Shown in pieces: positions 24,701-39,700 of a stretch of DNA of 64,000 nucleotides. Where the stretch lies: assembly GCA_004794655.1 (NCBI GenBank), contig SMMW01000046.1:9101501-9165500 (forward strand). Reading direction: 5' to 3'. This DNA comes from Marisa cornuarietis. Its lineage: Eukaryota > Mollusca > Gastropoda > Architaenioglossa > Ampullariidae. A model generated the notes under the pieces. That model saw only the letters and a list, made by a program, of their open reading frames with translations, had not been told where the DNA came from and searched no databases. Made by a program: the position numbers and the translations under genes. How positions within the stretch are numbered: the stretch's first letter is position 1; every line of letters begins with the position of its first letter.

Positions 24701-27700
24701 TAGCGTGGGCAAGCCGCGGCGTGTGGAGTGCGAGGTGGCTGGCTACATGGCTGTCCCGTGGTGCAGGCCTTGCTCGGTGCCCGCTCCCAGAGAGGCGCGC
24801 TCATTAATTAGTGATGATTTTGTGTCAGACATCAGCAGAACCATGTCGCGCGAGGCAGCGCGGTGTTGTTTCGGAAGACCAGCGCGGGAACCTAGTTTAT
24901 TGCCAGCGTGTGATTAGACGCAGCGTTTCCGTTAGTGCTACACTCGTTCACCCGATAGAATAGAGACTTCCCAGCAGTTCCGTCGTGGCGGGTCCGCACA
25001 CAGGCAGGCGTTGAGCAGCTTTGCGCGCAGCGACACCGCCACCTCCACCACCACCGTCACCATACGCCTTCATCGCCAGCACTGTTACAACACGTGGCCG
25101 TCGTCCGTTGAGGTTGCTGCAGCGGCTGGCGCTCGGGGGAATCTCGGGACTTCCCTGTTTGCTGAGAGCCGTGGGCGGGAACCCCCTTCATCACCACCAC
25201 TACCGCCAACACCACCACCAGCGTGCCTGACCGAGCGTCCCCCGCCGACGCTGTCGTCGAGAGGCGGGCGGCGAGGATTCTGTGAACGCGTTCAAGCAGC
25301 GCGCGTGGCGGCAGTTCCATTCTGAACCGTATCGAGCGGACGCGCGTCCTAGGTAAGCGCTTCGTGGGAACCTCGTGTCAGCTGGGACTCGGATCCGAGA
25401 GAGAAGGATGTTGCCGAGAGAATACGAGACGTTGTTTTGACCACCTCTCTCCCACCTTTCTGGTTCCCCACCTCCACCCCTACAACTCCTTTCCTCATTC
25501 TGCCTACCTACCTACCATTCCCTTGTGCTGAACGAAGTGTGCTGCTGCATTGGCTTGCGCTGAAAGGATAAGGCGCGGATGCGTGCGGGCAGCAACACCT
25601 GACGTAAGTTGCTTGCACGTCTTGACGTGATTGCAGAGCTCGTGCAGCACGGCACCGTCGTGACGACATGCGCATCGTCGTCTCTCGGTGCCGTCTGTGT
25701 GTCTGTGTTGGGAGGAAGACGGTGACTTCCAGAAATCACAAGACCGGCCAGTGTGGTTGTTCATGATGGCCTAAACGAAAGGGGCCAGTGTCACTTCAGG
25801 GGGAAAAAAAATCTTACCAACCAACCAACACGCGAAGGACAGCTAACGCAATCTGGCGGGTTTTTTTTTCGGGGGTGGAGGAAGCTCTGATTGAACGTCA
25901 TGACGATGCCATAAACGTGTTGGTGGTGGCAACGTGTTGGTATAGCGTGGTTGTTGGTGCCACCACATTTAAGCTTCTTGCGGAATTGCGTTCCAAAAAG
26001 TGAAGTGGTCTGAGTTCTCTCATTATTATCTTCAATCTGCTGCAGAAGAGGTAACTCTGCGGTCGTTTGAAACGGAACAGCTGCTTGAAATATCGAACAC
26101 CTGTGGATAAGTGTTTTACAGAGAAGCCAAGCTTACATCACGTTTTCCTTTCTACTTAAAAAACGGCGTATTGTCATCCTTCGTCCAACTTCTTCTGTGT
26201 AAAGTTTTGTGGAACCACCACCTCTTTACTGAGGGAAAGTTTTGTTTTAACACCATGAGTGGGCCAAGCGGCCAGACGACTGTTCTTGTGGGAGAGGATG
26301 CTGAGAGGGAGGCGCTTATGAAAAGCATAGAGGATTCAACAAATGAAGTAAGATCTTTAGCCATCTTAAGCACATTGGCGACTTGATATAAAGGTATTGC
26401 ATCCTAAGATTATTAACGACTTATTAAACTATTTTTTTCTAATTTACCAGCAAAATTGTGGGCGTTTATAGTGGAAGCCACCAGTGCAGCTGATAGCGTT
26501 TGAAAATTGCTATTTTTTTTAAACAGTTTAAAATAAAAAGAATTGTGTTTTTTTTCCTTTTCAGAGATTGTTGTAATGGGTTTTTAGGTTTGGACTTCGT
26601 GCATCAGAAAAATCGAAAGCATGTGTAACATGCTTCCGCCGTGCGTCTTGAACGGAATCAATCGACAGGCAGCAAATTAAATAACAGATTAAACATTCAG
26701 GTCGCGTACTTGGTTGGTTAAATAAACATTTTAAGTTGTGTCTGTTTGTTGGTACATGTGCGCTCCTGTCCGCATTAGTCTGGTCTTCGCCACCTCGCCA
26801 GGTCACCTCGTGTGGCGGAACAGACGACCGCGCTTGACCCCCGCCAGTGTCCGTGCGGCAGGCTGTTCCCCGTCATTCATAGCGGGCCTAAGAGACACGG
26901 GGACCAGCCACGGCCCTACCGCATTCAAACGATCCCCATTAAGTTGGTCGGGATTACTTTCCGACACGATGTGGTCTGGTGCCATACGTCATCGACTGTC
27001 TAGCGCATGCTCGTCTTTTCTCGCCGCCGCCATCGAGACTTGGGTCGCTTCGCAGAGGTCCACGCACTCATGCATTTTGGATGGAAGAAGAAGAAATCAT
27101 AGCCAGGGAAGCATAATTTGTGACCAGCGAACCAGTGTTTGATACTGGCGGATGGGGTCGGGTTGGTGGGAGGGGGGGGAATGAATCCCATTCTTGCTCG
27201 GCGTAGACGTGGCCATCAATCGTAAGCGAAGCATTTTTTTCTTTTTTTTTTTTTTTTTGCTTTACCGCTCCAGCGAAATTGTTATGTTGGCCATCGATCG
27301 CACGAACGAGGCCGTCGAGTCGGCCTGTATGGCGGCAAGGATGATTGTGCTGCAAAACGTACTTCTTGTCCGGGGTGGGGGGAGGGTGAGTGCGGTGGTG
27401 TGGGGGAGTAGGCAAGCGTCAGACGTTTTTCTCTTTGGGTTCTATACCGTCAGGTGATCATGTAACGCCCTGTCACAGTCCCCTCACCAAGCGACCAGCC
27501 TGCTGTGAGTCGGCCCCACAACCAGCTACAAATACAGAATAAAATGCCGTCTTTTCCGTAACTTTCGCAAGGATAAGGGGATTGCCGGGGGGAGGGGGTA
27601 GATCCTGGCGAGTTGTTTTAATTGGTTAAAAAAATAAATCCCAAGAAAAGAAGAAAGTAATGATGAAGAATGTTCGCGAATTATTGATTTGTCAGGAGAA

Positions 27701-30700
27701 AGCTCTTGTGCAAACGGTAAGAAGGGGAAAGGTCAGTTGAAACGGGAGATAAATGAGGTTTACAAAAAAAAAACAAAAAAAAACAACCCAACTTTCTTCT
27801 TTGTCTGTACATCTCTCGCTGTCCTACTACCCACCCCAGTCGTTGTCGTCGTCTTCGTAACATCGCTTAACTGTTTCGGTCTCCAGTCTGACACTTTTGC
27901 GCAGGCCTTCCGTCCCTTGAGAGCTGTGCAGGCTGCTCACGCACTGGCGCTTGCTGGTGTTTATACCCTTCTAAACGACAGATGGTTCTTGTTCTTTTAT
28001 CTACTCCTCCTCTTCCCCTGTTGTTATTTTCCGAGTGACTAAAAGACAAAAAGCAGCCACCAGGACGTCATGAGTTGCGATAGTTTGGAGGCTGACTATG
28101 GCGGCTCTCGTAGGAAGACAGTACGCCCACTGGGCTTGACTGTCACTCCAAGACTGCGCCAGATCATCGGTGCTGTGTAATTTCGCAGCCTGTTACTGTC
28201 ACATTGCCACCTTGGGAGTTTTGTCCTCAGCTCCAGTCTTCTCTGCACCTCAGATCTGTGTCACCCCAGAGATAGGTCAGCTCGGATAGCAGCTTTGGAC
28301 CGCATACAAATATTGGTTGTAGGCAAAATAACCTAAGGTCCAAGGCTCAGAACAACTGGAGCAACACTCGCGACTGTCGTAAAATTCATGAAATAGTTTA
28401 ACTTATGTCTTAGATATTTTGAAAGATAGAGATTTACGAGAGAATGGGCCCTGAATGGGCGGCCGAAGAAGTTACAGACTCAAGGAGATATAGGGGGTGT
28501 GTGGGTGGTGGTGTAGGAGGTTGAAAACACGTAGAGGGCATGCCAGTGCCTGTTGAGGGCTAAAAGTCATGGCTAGATGGAAGCTCAGGTATGCAGGTGT
28601 AAAAGTGGAGTGGACAGTGGGTGGATCTGCAGACAGATCGAACGTGATGTTTTGCAGACGCCGGCAGAGGGGTGGGTGGGGAGGCGAGCTTTCAGAAATA
28701 GCTGAGCATCTTAGCTGCTGAAGTGCTTTCCTAATATAGCTGTTCGCTTTGGCCTTGTGTTCGATGGATAGGCAAAAGTCGCAGACAGTACCATAATGAC
28801 GAGCTATATAAGAGAAGAAGAGAAAGATCGAGGCCATAAAGTCGTCATCCTTCCCCGTTTCTTCAGGGTTTTGTTTTTTTTTTGGGGGGGGGGGGGGCGT
28901 AAAAGGAGAGTGGAGAAAAAGAAAAAGAGAAGAAAATCTGACAAGACTGACGGCATTACCAGGAAGATTAGGATTTTTTCTATCTTTAGCTTTCGAAAGG
29001 ATATGTTTATAGCTTCTGTCGTTCGTAGGCGGTGTAAATGCGAGACGTGGAGTTCTCTCCCATACCCCACTTCTCATGAGATTAATTTGAAAGGCGGGCT
29101 TCTGAATGATGATATATGATCGAGCTTCTTCGTGACATTGCGTCGGATGCGCTACAGTACCCTAATAAAAAGTTCGAAGACTATTATTCTTATATATTTT
29201 TCCGTGTCTACTTTTAAAGAGAAGTCTTCATAGAATAGAGGATACTGTAAAGGCGTAGTTAAAGTAGTTAAAACAAATGAGACAGAATGAGCGAATCTGG
29301 TCTTCTATAAGGATGCATGGTTTTGCTACAGTCTTTGCGATGAGAAGTTGTGGAAGAGATCTCTTGCCCCAGTCTACTAGATAAAATCTTTGTTGCAGGC
29401 GGTCACACTAGTTATGCAAGTAGGTCAGACCAAGTGAGACCGGAATAAAACTCCGTGGGGTGGGGTGGGGAGTCCAAGTAAAACGGACGAGGAAGCGAAT
29501 GACAACAAGTTTATTCAGCCTTGGAGTAACGATGAGGGGCAAGGACTTTTGCTAAGATTTTCAGTAACGATTCGGTCAGCAGCAAAAAAAAAAAAAAAAA
29601 AATTCGCCCCAGAATGTTATTGTCATCTACTGGTTGTTCAGGACGCTTTAGAGTAGTTGGGTACAGTGACCTTTTAAAAGGGCGTGAGGGAGGTCGTGAA
29701 AAACGGTCATTAGGATCCAGTTCATCCTTCTCCTCGGCAATCATCATCGTTATCATCACACTGTTCGGCATGTCCTTGTCAGCGACTTCTCTGTCCTTTA
29801 TTCCACATACTGAGCAACGGTGCTTAAAGGGAAAACAAAATCTACTTGCAGATAGACGCGTGAACCCACAGCTTCAGTGCCCTCCCTTGCTGATCGCGCA
29901 GTGGGAGCACAGTCTCAGCTGACATAATAATAATAAAGGCAAACATTTTTAAAGCGCATACTCGCACTCCAAAGGAGCATGCTCTTAGCGCTAAAGAACA
30001 ATAACGAGACATGGGCAACACACGAGGGACAGGAAAACAAACAAACAACATATGAACTACGAAAGAAGAAACAATAGTACTAAATAAAAACAAATACAGA
30101 AAACACAATTAGGAACCCAGTAACAGACTGAGAGTATAGCGATTTTGCATAAGGAAGACAAGAAGGGAAGCAGCAATCAGCGGAAAAGGGAGAAAGGTGT
30201 GAAAACGAAATATTCTTGTGGGAACTGGTGTTAGGAATAATGTATAAGAAAGAGGTACGTTTGCAGTGCCCATTTAAAGGATTCAGTAGTGGGTAGGTGG
30301 TGGATATGGAAAGGGAGAGATTTCCATTGTTTCACTGCACAGTAACTAAAAATCCTGTGCATATATGATGTTGTCCTGGTGACAGGAACAGTAAGGAGAC
30401 GGTCGTCAGACGAGGTGCGGAGTTGTCTAGCAGGGACGAAAGGGAAGAGAAGTTCAGAAAAATAATCAGGGCCGGAGCCAGCAAAGAAATTAAAACACAG
30501 CACAGACAGTTTGTACTGCATGCGAGAACGGACGGGCAGTGCAGAAAACGAAGGAGTAGCGTGGTCCTAGCTCTAAGCACCAGACGCGCAGCGGAGTTCT
30601 GTACTTTCTGGAGTTTGTGAAGATGCAGGGCAGCCGGCAAGAAAGGAGTTGCAGTAATCAAGTCGAGAAAGAACAAAGGCACAGACAAGAGTGTTGGTAG

Positions 30701-33700
30701 CGCGCGTAGAGAGAATGTGACATCGATGCACTCTCCAAGGAAGTACTATTGTTCTCACAATATCGCATTAACATACTATGCCAGACATCATCTGAAGCAC
30801 TATAGACACCGCGTCTTGAGCTAAAGACCTCGGTTGTTTACCGACTGCGCGAGAGGACCTAGAAGTGCACCAAGAGATACATTTTTACGACGTGTATAAA
30901 CATATGAGCAGCATGCAAAAGGAAACCACTAACAGAATAAGTGTTCCTGTCGGGGCGCTGTGTGTGTGTTGAAGGCCCAGTCACTGCAATTTTCGCCCAT
31001 CCTACAGGCTGACAAATTGAGAATGACTTCCAGCATTTGCCAGAACTTTGAGCAGGTCTCAGCTTGAGAGAACGTAATGCCGTCCAGCCATGGTGTGCAG
31101 TTTAGGGCTGGCTTACTATCTTAGTTGCTAGGTTTGTGTAAGTTTGTCGTTAGTGAGACGGCAGTCTACCGGTCCTATCGTTGTGCACTGTCGTGTTCGT
31201 TAATACTAACACTACACAGTGATATTGTCGCCGGGTTTTTTGGGCATTATTAATATAGATAACCTAACTGCAACAAATTTCAAACTTTAAGTTATGTATA
31301 TAAATCGTAGCGAACATTTTCATGCATTATACATTAAAGGAGTACTAAGGTGCAACTTTTTAATTATGGGATAAAGCTCAGTGCAAGATACTATTTCCCT
31401 AAATCTGGGTGAACACGCCTCACCCGTTCTCTTGAAACGTCACTTTAAGCATCATTGTGTACTGAAACAACACAGGCATCATGATTGTACACGTCAGTCC
31501 TTCAGGCAGTGGAAGAGCTGGGATTATACGTAAAATATGCGCATCTGTGTACAAAATTGACGGCACATGAAGTTCAGAGCCACACGCCTCTGCATGTTTG
31601 TCGATAAATAAATCCGTTTCGTCTGTTTTGTCCATGCAGTCGATACATCTGTCCTTACCCTCATAACCACCCTAGTCACAGTTCACTTTTTCTTTGCTGA
31701 CAGCCCTGAAACCTACACCAGACCACCACGTCCCACATTTTGTGTGTGTGTGTGTGTGGCTTTTTTGTGGAATGATGAATTATCGCGACTTAAAAATATT
31801 TTTAGGCGACACTCTAGTCATTGACCTACAAAACCACAAACCGCTCGTGTACTGCTAGTCTTTATAGAAATCGTCAATAAAATTTGTTTATTGAAATTTG
31901 TTTTTATTGACGCAAGGGAAGTTGACGCAAGTGCAGCGCCAAAAGGGGAGGTGATTTTACCGCATGGATCCGCTTCAGTTTCTGCCTCGTGGGTAAAAGA
32001 GCCTGTCATTTGCAAATCATGTTTCCGACGCTTGGGAGAAAACAACACAACAGCAACCGTTAAGTAGTCAGTTGTTGGTGGTGTTGCAGTGGTCGTATTG
32101 CGGCCGAGTAGAGTGGCCTGACGAGGCGGAGTGCGCAATGGGTCTGGCTGTGTTGTGACGGTATGTGGAATGGCCACTTCGCACTGTACAGCTATTTTCT
32201 CCGATCTCCACAGACAAAACGTGGGCATTAGAAGTTAAACGCAGTTGGCGAGCCTGTGCTGCTGACCCCACATCCGCCTAACCATCCCTGTTGTCGACCC
32301 CACGTCACGGAGCCCGACTCCTCAGGGGACATTTAGTGGAGGTTTTTTTTTTTTGGTATTATTGTTATAAACGCGTGAGACCGTTAGGGGAAATGAAGGA
32401 AAACACAACTCTTTTCACTTGGACGAAGTATTTTGTTTTGGCACACGACGGAAAGAAGACGAAGCAAAATATTTTGATGAACTGCCGATGGCGTGGCCAT
32501 TATTGAACAAAAAGAGTGGGCACGGCGAGCAGACAGCGAGCGTGCATGGCTGGGGAGTAGCTTCTTAGTAAAAAAAAACAAAAACAAAAAAAACAAACGG
32601 AGACTGGCAGGAAATTAGTTCAAGACCCGCAAATCTTGGATGATTAGCCTGATGACAAGCGTCAGTAAAGATAATCTGACGCCATTCTTGGGCGTCTTTT
32701 GTCAGAGTTGCACACAGACTTGAGAGATAATGCTACACGAGCTGAGGTCACAGAAATAGTCACACCCTTGTGGCGAGGGAAGAAGGGGAAGGGGTTGGAA
32801 CCAAACAGCGAAGCTAAGCTTGCTTTAATAACAAAGACAAGAACTTGCGTGTGGGATTACTACAGATAGTTGGGTGAATGGGCTGCGAGTGAATGGATCA
32901 GAGAAGAAGAAGAAGAAAGACAACATTGCCTGGGTTGCCTTCTAATTCCACTCTAAGATGACGTGAGCGTCTTGACCTGTTGCGCAATGGATGCGAGTAC
33001 CGGGGCTGCCTGCGATGTGCCCGTCAATTGCGGCGCTTTCATTGATCAGCGAGAACTGATCGAAGTCACTTTTCACACACACACACACACAGAGGAATGG
33101 GGCCTTAAATCCAGTCTCTGTCAGTTGGGCCTCCTCCCACAGCAAGAGCTTTGTGGGAACGGTGGCCATTTCCAGGGTTCGAGGAATGAATGGCCATTAT
33201 AAAAGGGAAGGGTTCAAGGTAGGGAAGGGGAGAAAGCAACACCCATAACTTGAAAGCAAGCACTGTTATCCTCAATGGGAATGCTGGGTTATTTTGGAAA
33301 AGAAGCCTGCTGATCCGTCTTTAGTATCTGACAAGCGCTATCACCCATTGTCAGTGTCATAATTTATGATTATACGTTTCCTTCCCCTTTAAGATTAATT
33401 GCACTGTTTGTTTTTTTATCTGGACGTTTACTCTTTTGAAGAGCCGCTTACATATAGACGTAGTGTCAGTATAATATGCTGGGGATAATTCTTTCAGCTG
33501 TTGCTTCTGGACTGTGCGCGCGGGTGTGTGCGGCCCCAGAATGAACTAGGCAAACTTGCCCTCGTCTTCGCTCATTTAAACAAGAAATCTTCTATTGCTT
33601 TCTTGTCTGTTCGCAGTTCTGGTCCCAGAGCAGTTGAAGAATGGCCGCCAGTGAACTAGGCCGGGATCGTGGCGCTTTAAGCCTTTTTTTCTTTTTCGTG

Positions 33701-36700
33701 TTTGATCCTTTGGAAATCGATGAAGAGAATGAAGCAGAAATGGATACAGGGGTTATCGAGGCTCTAGTACGGTGATAAGAGCGGCAGGCCGGAGGACTCG
33801 CTATGATTCAGACCTGCACCCTCCAGATCAATGCCAGCACGGAACGAGGCCGATTGATTTCACTCTTCCTCTGAGGAGGGTTTTGTGCTGTCGGACGAAA
33901 TAAGTGTTTGCCAAAGAAAACAAGAATTATGGGAAGGATAGCGGTCGGGAAGGGGGTTTGAGAGCCCGCAGAGCCGGACGAAAGAATGCTTTGTGGGTCA
34001 TACACATGCCATGGGGACGAATTGCGCTCACGCCGCCGTAGTTTTCTTTGCGTCTGTTTCCTTTTGCAGGGCCAGGCAAAGTCAAAATGCAAAGTAGGAT
34101 GCTGGGAGGGATTCGGCCTTTTATCCTCCTTATCATTTATCCCTCTTTTGTGTCCATCTCTCATCCTTCCCCACCTCACCCCCTTTTTTTAAAAAACTGT
34201 CATCTCATTTCCTAGGGGACTGTTATTAATAAGAATGGTATTGTGATATGCAGTACAAATAGTTGACCACAGTTTACAAGAAATTATATACTATAGTGTG
34301 TAAAATAATTAATAATCACAAGCCTGTTTATTGCATTCACCTATATATATATATATTAGACATGCTACTGGGAGAGTGAAGGCAGTGCTAAGGTAGTGTC
34401 TATTGATGGGCACAGTAAAGCTTTGTGACAATTCGTATTGGTCTGGTCATAATTCTGATATAATTTCTTCCCTTTTGCGGCTATGTTCTGTCTGCATGCT
34501 TATCTAGCAGCATAATTTGCCACTTTCCCCTTATCATTTTTTTTCCTTTTGTAGTAGTAGTCAAGGTTAGAGGTTGGAATGACTGGCAACATGTTCTTAT
34601 CTGCTTGTATATTTTTAGCTCTACCTTTTGATCATTAATAATTCCATGTCTTTTGTACCTTTGGCCCTCGCCCCCATTGTTGTGAGATGATCCTATATAT
34701 TAGAATAAATAATTTACAGCAAATTAGGAAACTGGTGAGAGTAATGTGTGGTTTTTTTTGGTTCCTTTACAGAGTATAAGGAAGGTTTTGAATGTCTTAG
34801 TGGTCTGAAAGTGTTAATCAGTAGACTACAGATGTGTGTTTTGGAAAAGGAAGATGCTGATAAATCCCGGATCCTTTCCCCTCCAGTACTTCCTTTTAGA
34901 ATGACACATGACCTCCTTCTTATTGTTAGCCAGTTCTGTTGCCATAAGGTTTCTGACACTGGGGTGGGGGGAGTCTTTGGTGGTGGTCTGGTCGCATGGT
35001 AGTGACTTAGATAAAGTGTCTGGACAGCTAGCACTATGACTGCAAGAGTCATACAAGGGCGGAAAAGAATGTTCTTAACCAGGCAAGAGTGAGGAAGCAT
35101 TTCAATTGTTCCATTTTATCAAAGAGGGTTGGGGGAATGTAAGTACCATGGTGTTCTGCAGATTTACAGAGTAAGTTGATAAATAAGATTAGTTTTGTAA
35201 TTATACCTTTCTTTCCAGAACACCATAACATACTAACTCAGTTATGAAAACACCCACTTTATCCATTAAGGTCAAAAAGATTTATTTATAAGTGCTACAG
35301 TGCTTCACGGTGTTAAGGTGAGAAAAAGGTCACTTAGCCTAGTACATGTAGGGGCAGTGAACTGTAATTGGTTCATGTCTATGAGTTCGTGTAGTAAATG
35401 TTCATATAGAGCCCAGCATGTTGAAGCCAGAACCCAACCCTCTCCATTGATAAATCAGTTATCTGCATGATGGGTATCCTAAGGAAAGTTTTCCAGCCAA
35501 AGCCAGGGCAACTTGAAATGCATGACTTTCCATTCTGATATCAGTCATGCTAACAACCCCAGAGTTCAGTGCATCCACCTTTGATTATTATAGTTTAAAT
35601 AATTCTTTTCCTTTTTTTATATTCTTTCTCTGAACTAGATGAAACTCACATTTACTTTCAGACACCACTTAGTCTTTTCTCCCAGTTTATCTCAAAGACC
35701 GAGGAACTAGTTATCTTTTGCTAGCCAGTTTGTATCTTTCATAGACACTGAGGCCGTCTTCATTCAGTTATGTTAAAACTCAGTTTTAACCAAAGATTTA
35801 AAATGGAAATGTTCAGTAACTTTTCATTTTCAAAAGTTAAATAAAATATTAATTTTTCTTTTATAATTTTTAATCAATGTTTTTCTTGCTAATCACTAAC
35901 CTTTTGAGCATTGAACTGGACAACAGTCTGTATATGTGTTTGAGGGAAATGGGATAGGGAGGGGAGAGAGAGCAAGTGATTGAAAGTTTGAAAGTGGATC
36001 CAGGTGCACATACATTTGTTTTCATATTCTCATCTGTCTTTATTACAATACATTTTCTGTCTTTATGTCTGCTGTATCCATTAGTCCATTTGTATCATTG
36101 TTTGTTTTGCATTTGTTTCAGTCCCTGGAAAGTACACGGCGTATGTTGGCATTATGCGAGGAGGTAAGGTCTTAAATATTCCTACAGTAAATCTTCAGCT
36201 TACCAACACCTAATATTCAGAGGTTGATAGCAGTTTTGTCAGTGATCCAGAGCAATTCTTTTTTTTTTTTTTTGCCAGTAAACTTTCACAGGGTATAATG
36301 TTCTTGCGAAGTGCAGGAGTTTTAAAGATAATTTTCTCAAATGTAGAAAAAAATTAATAGGTTTCATTTGAAACAAGTTTTGTAAGCTTTCCAGAGCTGG
36401 AGCGTTTAAAATAACTTTCCACAAAAATTTGCTAGAGCAAGGAGGCTGGCATAAAGACACTTGTCATGTTGGACGAACAAGGAGGTAAGGATGATAATCA
36501 ATTACTGATCGATGTTTTAATTTTATGGGCGCTGTCCTGCATGGCAAATTTTGATGTTGTTACTTTTGTTTGGAGGCTTTTTGTCTCTCTTGCCAAGATC
36601 CCATCATCGTGCTTCTTTTTTTTTCTTCAAATTTTGGGGTTCTTATGTAGGTTCTAATGTCGATTCAGTTTATTTTTTATTCCAGATTGTATTCTTGAGC

Positions 36701-39700
36701 AATTGAAAATAAAGATAGCTGTTGACATATGGGATATTTTTGTGATTTCTAGGAATGAATTCTTACATTTTTTGTTTATTACATTTTTCTCTTTTCATTA
36801 CGATAGTTTTTTGTAGGCTGTTATTTACCAGTAAAGTTAATTATTTAAAATCACCATTTATTAATGCAAACTCAAGATCTCAAGGGAGGCTTTGAATTCA
36901 GATGCGTAATACTCCACATCTGTCATTGGTATAAGCTTATGTGTAAGTTTTTGAAACATATTTTAATGGTGTTGGTATGGAAATTCGATTAAAAAGAGAA
37001 ACATTCAGATTAAAAAGAAATAAATACTCATAATGAATATGGAATTGTTTTATGTGTAGTTGACTTGCTGTATTTTGTTTTCTCCCAGAAAGTTAAAACA
37101 GCTTGCAAATTGTTACGAAAATTTGTGCATGAAGATAATTTATGCAGTGAAGGAATTAAATGCACCAGCCTCCAGCCCTCATGCATACTACATTTTAAAT
37201 TCATGGTTTTCTGTGTAAATCATAACAACCAACACCATCTGAGTATATTTATATTTTAAAAATTTACATATCGTAAATACCAGTGATTGACAGAGCATGA
37301 TGCATCATGTTTTCCTCCCATTTTTATATAGATCTATATATATTAAAAAATTTGGCTTCAATAAATGAGAATAATGTGTGAGTGTAGGCCATTTATAAAA
37401 CAGCTGAGAGTAACCTTCAGCTATGAAAGTTTTGCAAGTTCCATTCAATACAAGAACAGTCATCATGTTGCTCTTTCAAGTCATTGAAAACATTTCTATT
37501 GATCTGAACCTTTCTAAGGTTTAAAGAATTTATTAGCTATGTGTCACAGGAAGATGACGTATCTTTGTGTTTAGTATTCATGTTGGGATTTGCATTGACC
37601 AGTCATTTTTTCCCCTCTCTGGTGACAATTTTATCTCTCCCAGAGAAAGATACGGCTCGATGTTGATCAAAAGAAGTATTGAGATCCATGTTTTCATATA
37701 ATTTTGCTTTAGAAAATGACATGCAGTTTTGCTCCTAGAATAAATTTGATTTCAGTTTGCAGTCCATTTTAATCAAAGCTTATGAAGCAAAAGGTTAAAT
37801 AATTGGGGTGTCCAGATGTTGGGCAAGGGCGTGACACTAGAAAACTAGCTACTCTTCTGGAGATCGTAGGGACCGATTTTCTAGGGAGAATTTTTGTTTT
37901 TCTTGAAGATGACATCCTTCTTATACTGTGGCCGACCCAGAACAGAGTGTCAGTGTTTACATTTGTCAGACCAAAACATTTGTCACTCTCAGAAGTGCAG
38001 GAATGTGATACCTGATACATCAGTGTACTATAGCATTAGAAGAAAGCATGCATTGCTGTCTGCACATTTTAACCATTCCTGCAAAAACACTACTGTCAAA
38101 GATTTGCAGTGCACTTCTCTCAGGTCTTTGATGTTGTTTTGTGTGTGGACATGAAATTAGTCCTCCAGGCAACCACACTATAAACTTAAATGAAGGCTTT
38201 TTGGATTTCACTGATGTCAGGATGTGAAAAAAGTGTGCCTCTTTTAGTTTGAGTTGTAGCCTCTTTTTAGTTTTACTCAGTTGTATTATGACTGACAGGA
38301 CACTTTTATGTTCAAGATTGCTGCTTACAATTTTCTGTAGGAATGAAGAAGCCATAAAGTTATGTAGTGAAATAAGTAAATAAATAATGCATTGAAAAGA
38401 AAACTTACTGTTTTTTTGTCATATGTGGAAATATTAATCAATGGTTCTTAGACTGTTAGACTTAGGAGTGGATCATAAATGTTTCAGAATGGCTAGCACT
38501 GACATGATGTAACATACATTCTCTGTATTTCATGCATTTTCAGTACAGTAACAACCAAATCAAATCAACAGAGGAAAAGTAATTAAATATAAATGTTAAA
38601 AAGTGTTTCACTTTTTCTTCAGCTTTCTATGCTGGTTGTTTATTAAAAGGAATAGAACCAATAACCATTGTTATATATCAAAGCATTTTAAGAACAAAGC
38701 TCATGTAGTGTGTTCTTAGAATTAACATTGCCTTATTATAATACACATCTCAGATGAAATCCCTTAGTAACTTTGAAGATCCTGGTTCTGATGTTGTCTC
38801 AGTTTTATCTCATCTTTGTTCTGTTATAGTCTTTACATTTATTATTTTATTTATTTAATATTAGTAAAGTAGACAAAGGATTCTTTCTGGTTGTGATTTC
38901 TCAACCTAGAAAAATTCTGCTTGAGGTAGTGACTTTTATTTGATGTGGGTGTTGTACTGCTGTTGCTTGCAGAGTCAGGATGTGGGGGTGAAAACTCTGT
39001 CCATGCTGGACCAGCAGGGTGGTAGGTAGTCATACACCTGCCACTCCATTATTATCTTCATATTGCATTCTTTGATGGGTGTGACCTGTCCTGTCCAGAG
39101 TTAAGTTTGATGTGTGGCCATTGTGGCTGTTATCCATAGTGGTTCCATTATGTTTAACACTGTTAAAGGGATGAGTAAGTGAAATCATTATCGCTATTTG
39201 CCCAAGCAGCAGTCACACGTCTGATGAAGATGTCTTTCATGCTTTGGCTTGATGCATGCTTGACATACTTGTGCTCTTTACCATATTGGCTTCCCCTTAA
39301 TACTGTCATGTTTTTCTTAAGGTAGATACTGAATGTAAGATTAAAAGCAATGTGCCGCATGCACCGTGGAACAGTTCTAGGATTTTAGTGGGATAAATTT
39401 GATGAATAAACTTAGCGTAAACAGAAACAAATTAAGACCTAATAGTTTTTTTTTTTAAGGCATATAAGATAAAATTTGTATTTGCATTCACCAGAAGTAG
39501 TTGTTCCTACTGTCCTTTTGCTTTGTTGATTCAACAGTTAAAATAAGTGTTTTTATCTTATTCCTTTGTTTGCTTTGGTCATTTTATATAAATGTTTGGT
39601 CTTTATTTTTATTGCCTTGCATTATTGTTTTCTTATAATTTCTTTTTTTTGAGTTGGCAATTTAGTTGAAATATTAACATACAGTTATTATTTTTGGACA

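Noticed and set aside
28472..29077. 201-codon minus-strand ORF
   Set aside because: Low-complexity, Pro/Lys/Phe-rich translation over G- and T-run DNA, no recognisable domain, and other frames are equally open. It lies in an intron of SNAP25.
37065..37259. ORF considered as an extra SNAP25 exon
   Set aside because: An acceptor-like CTCCCAG precedes it, but the translation does not resemble any SNAP-25 segment and the phase does not fit.
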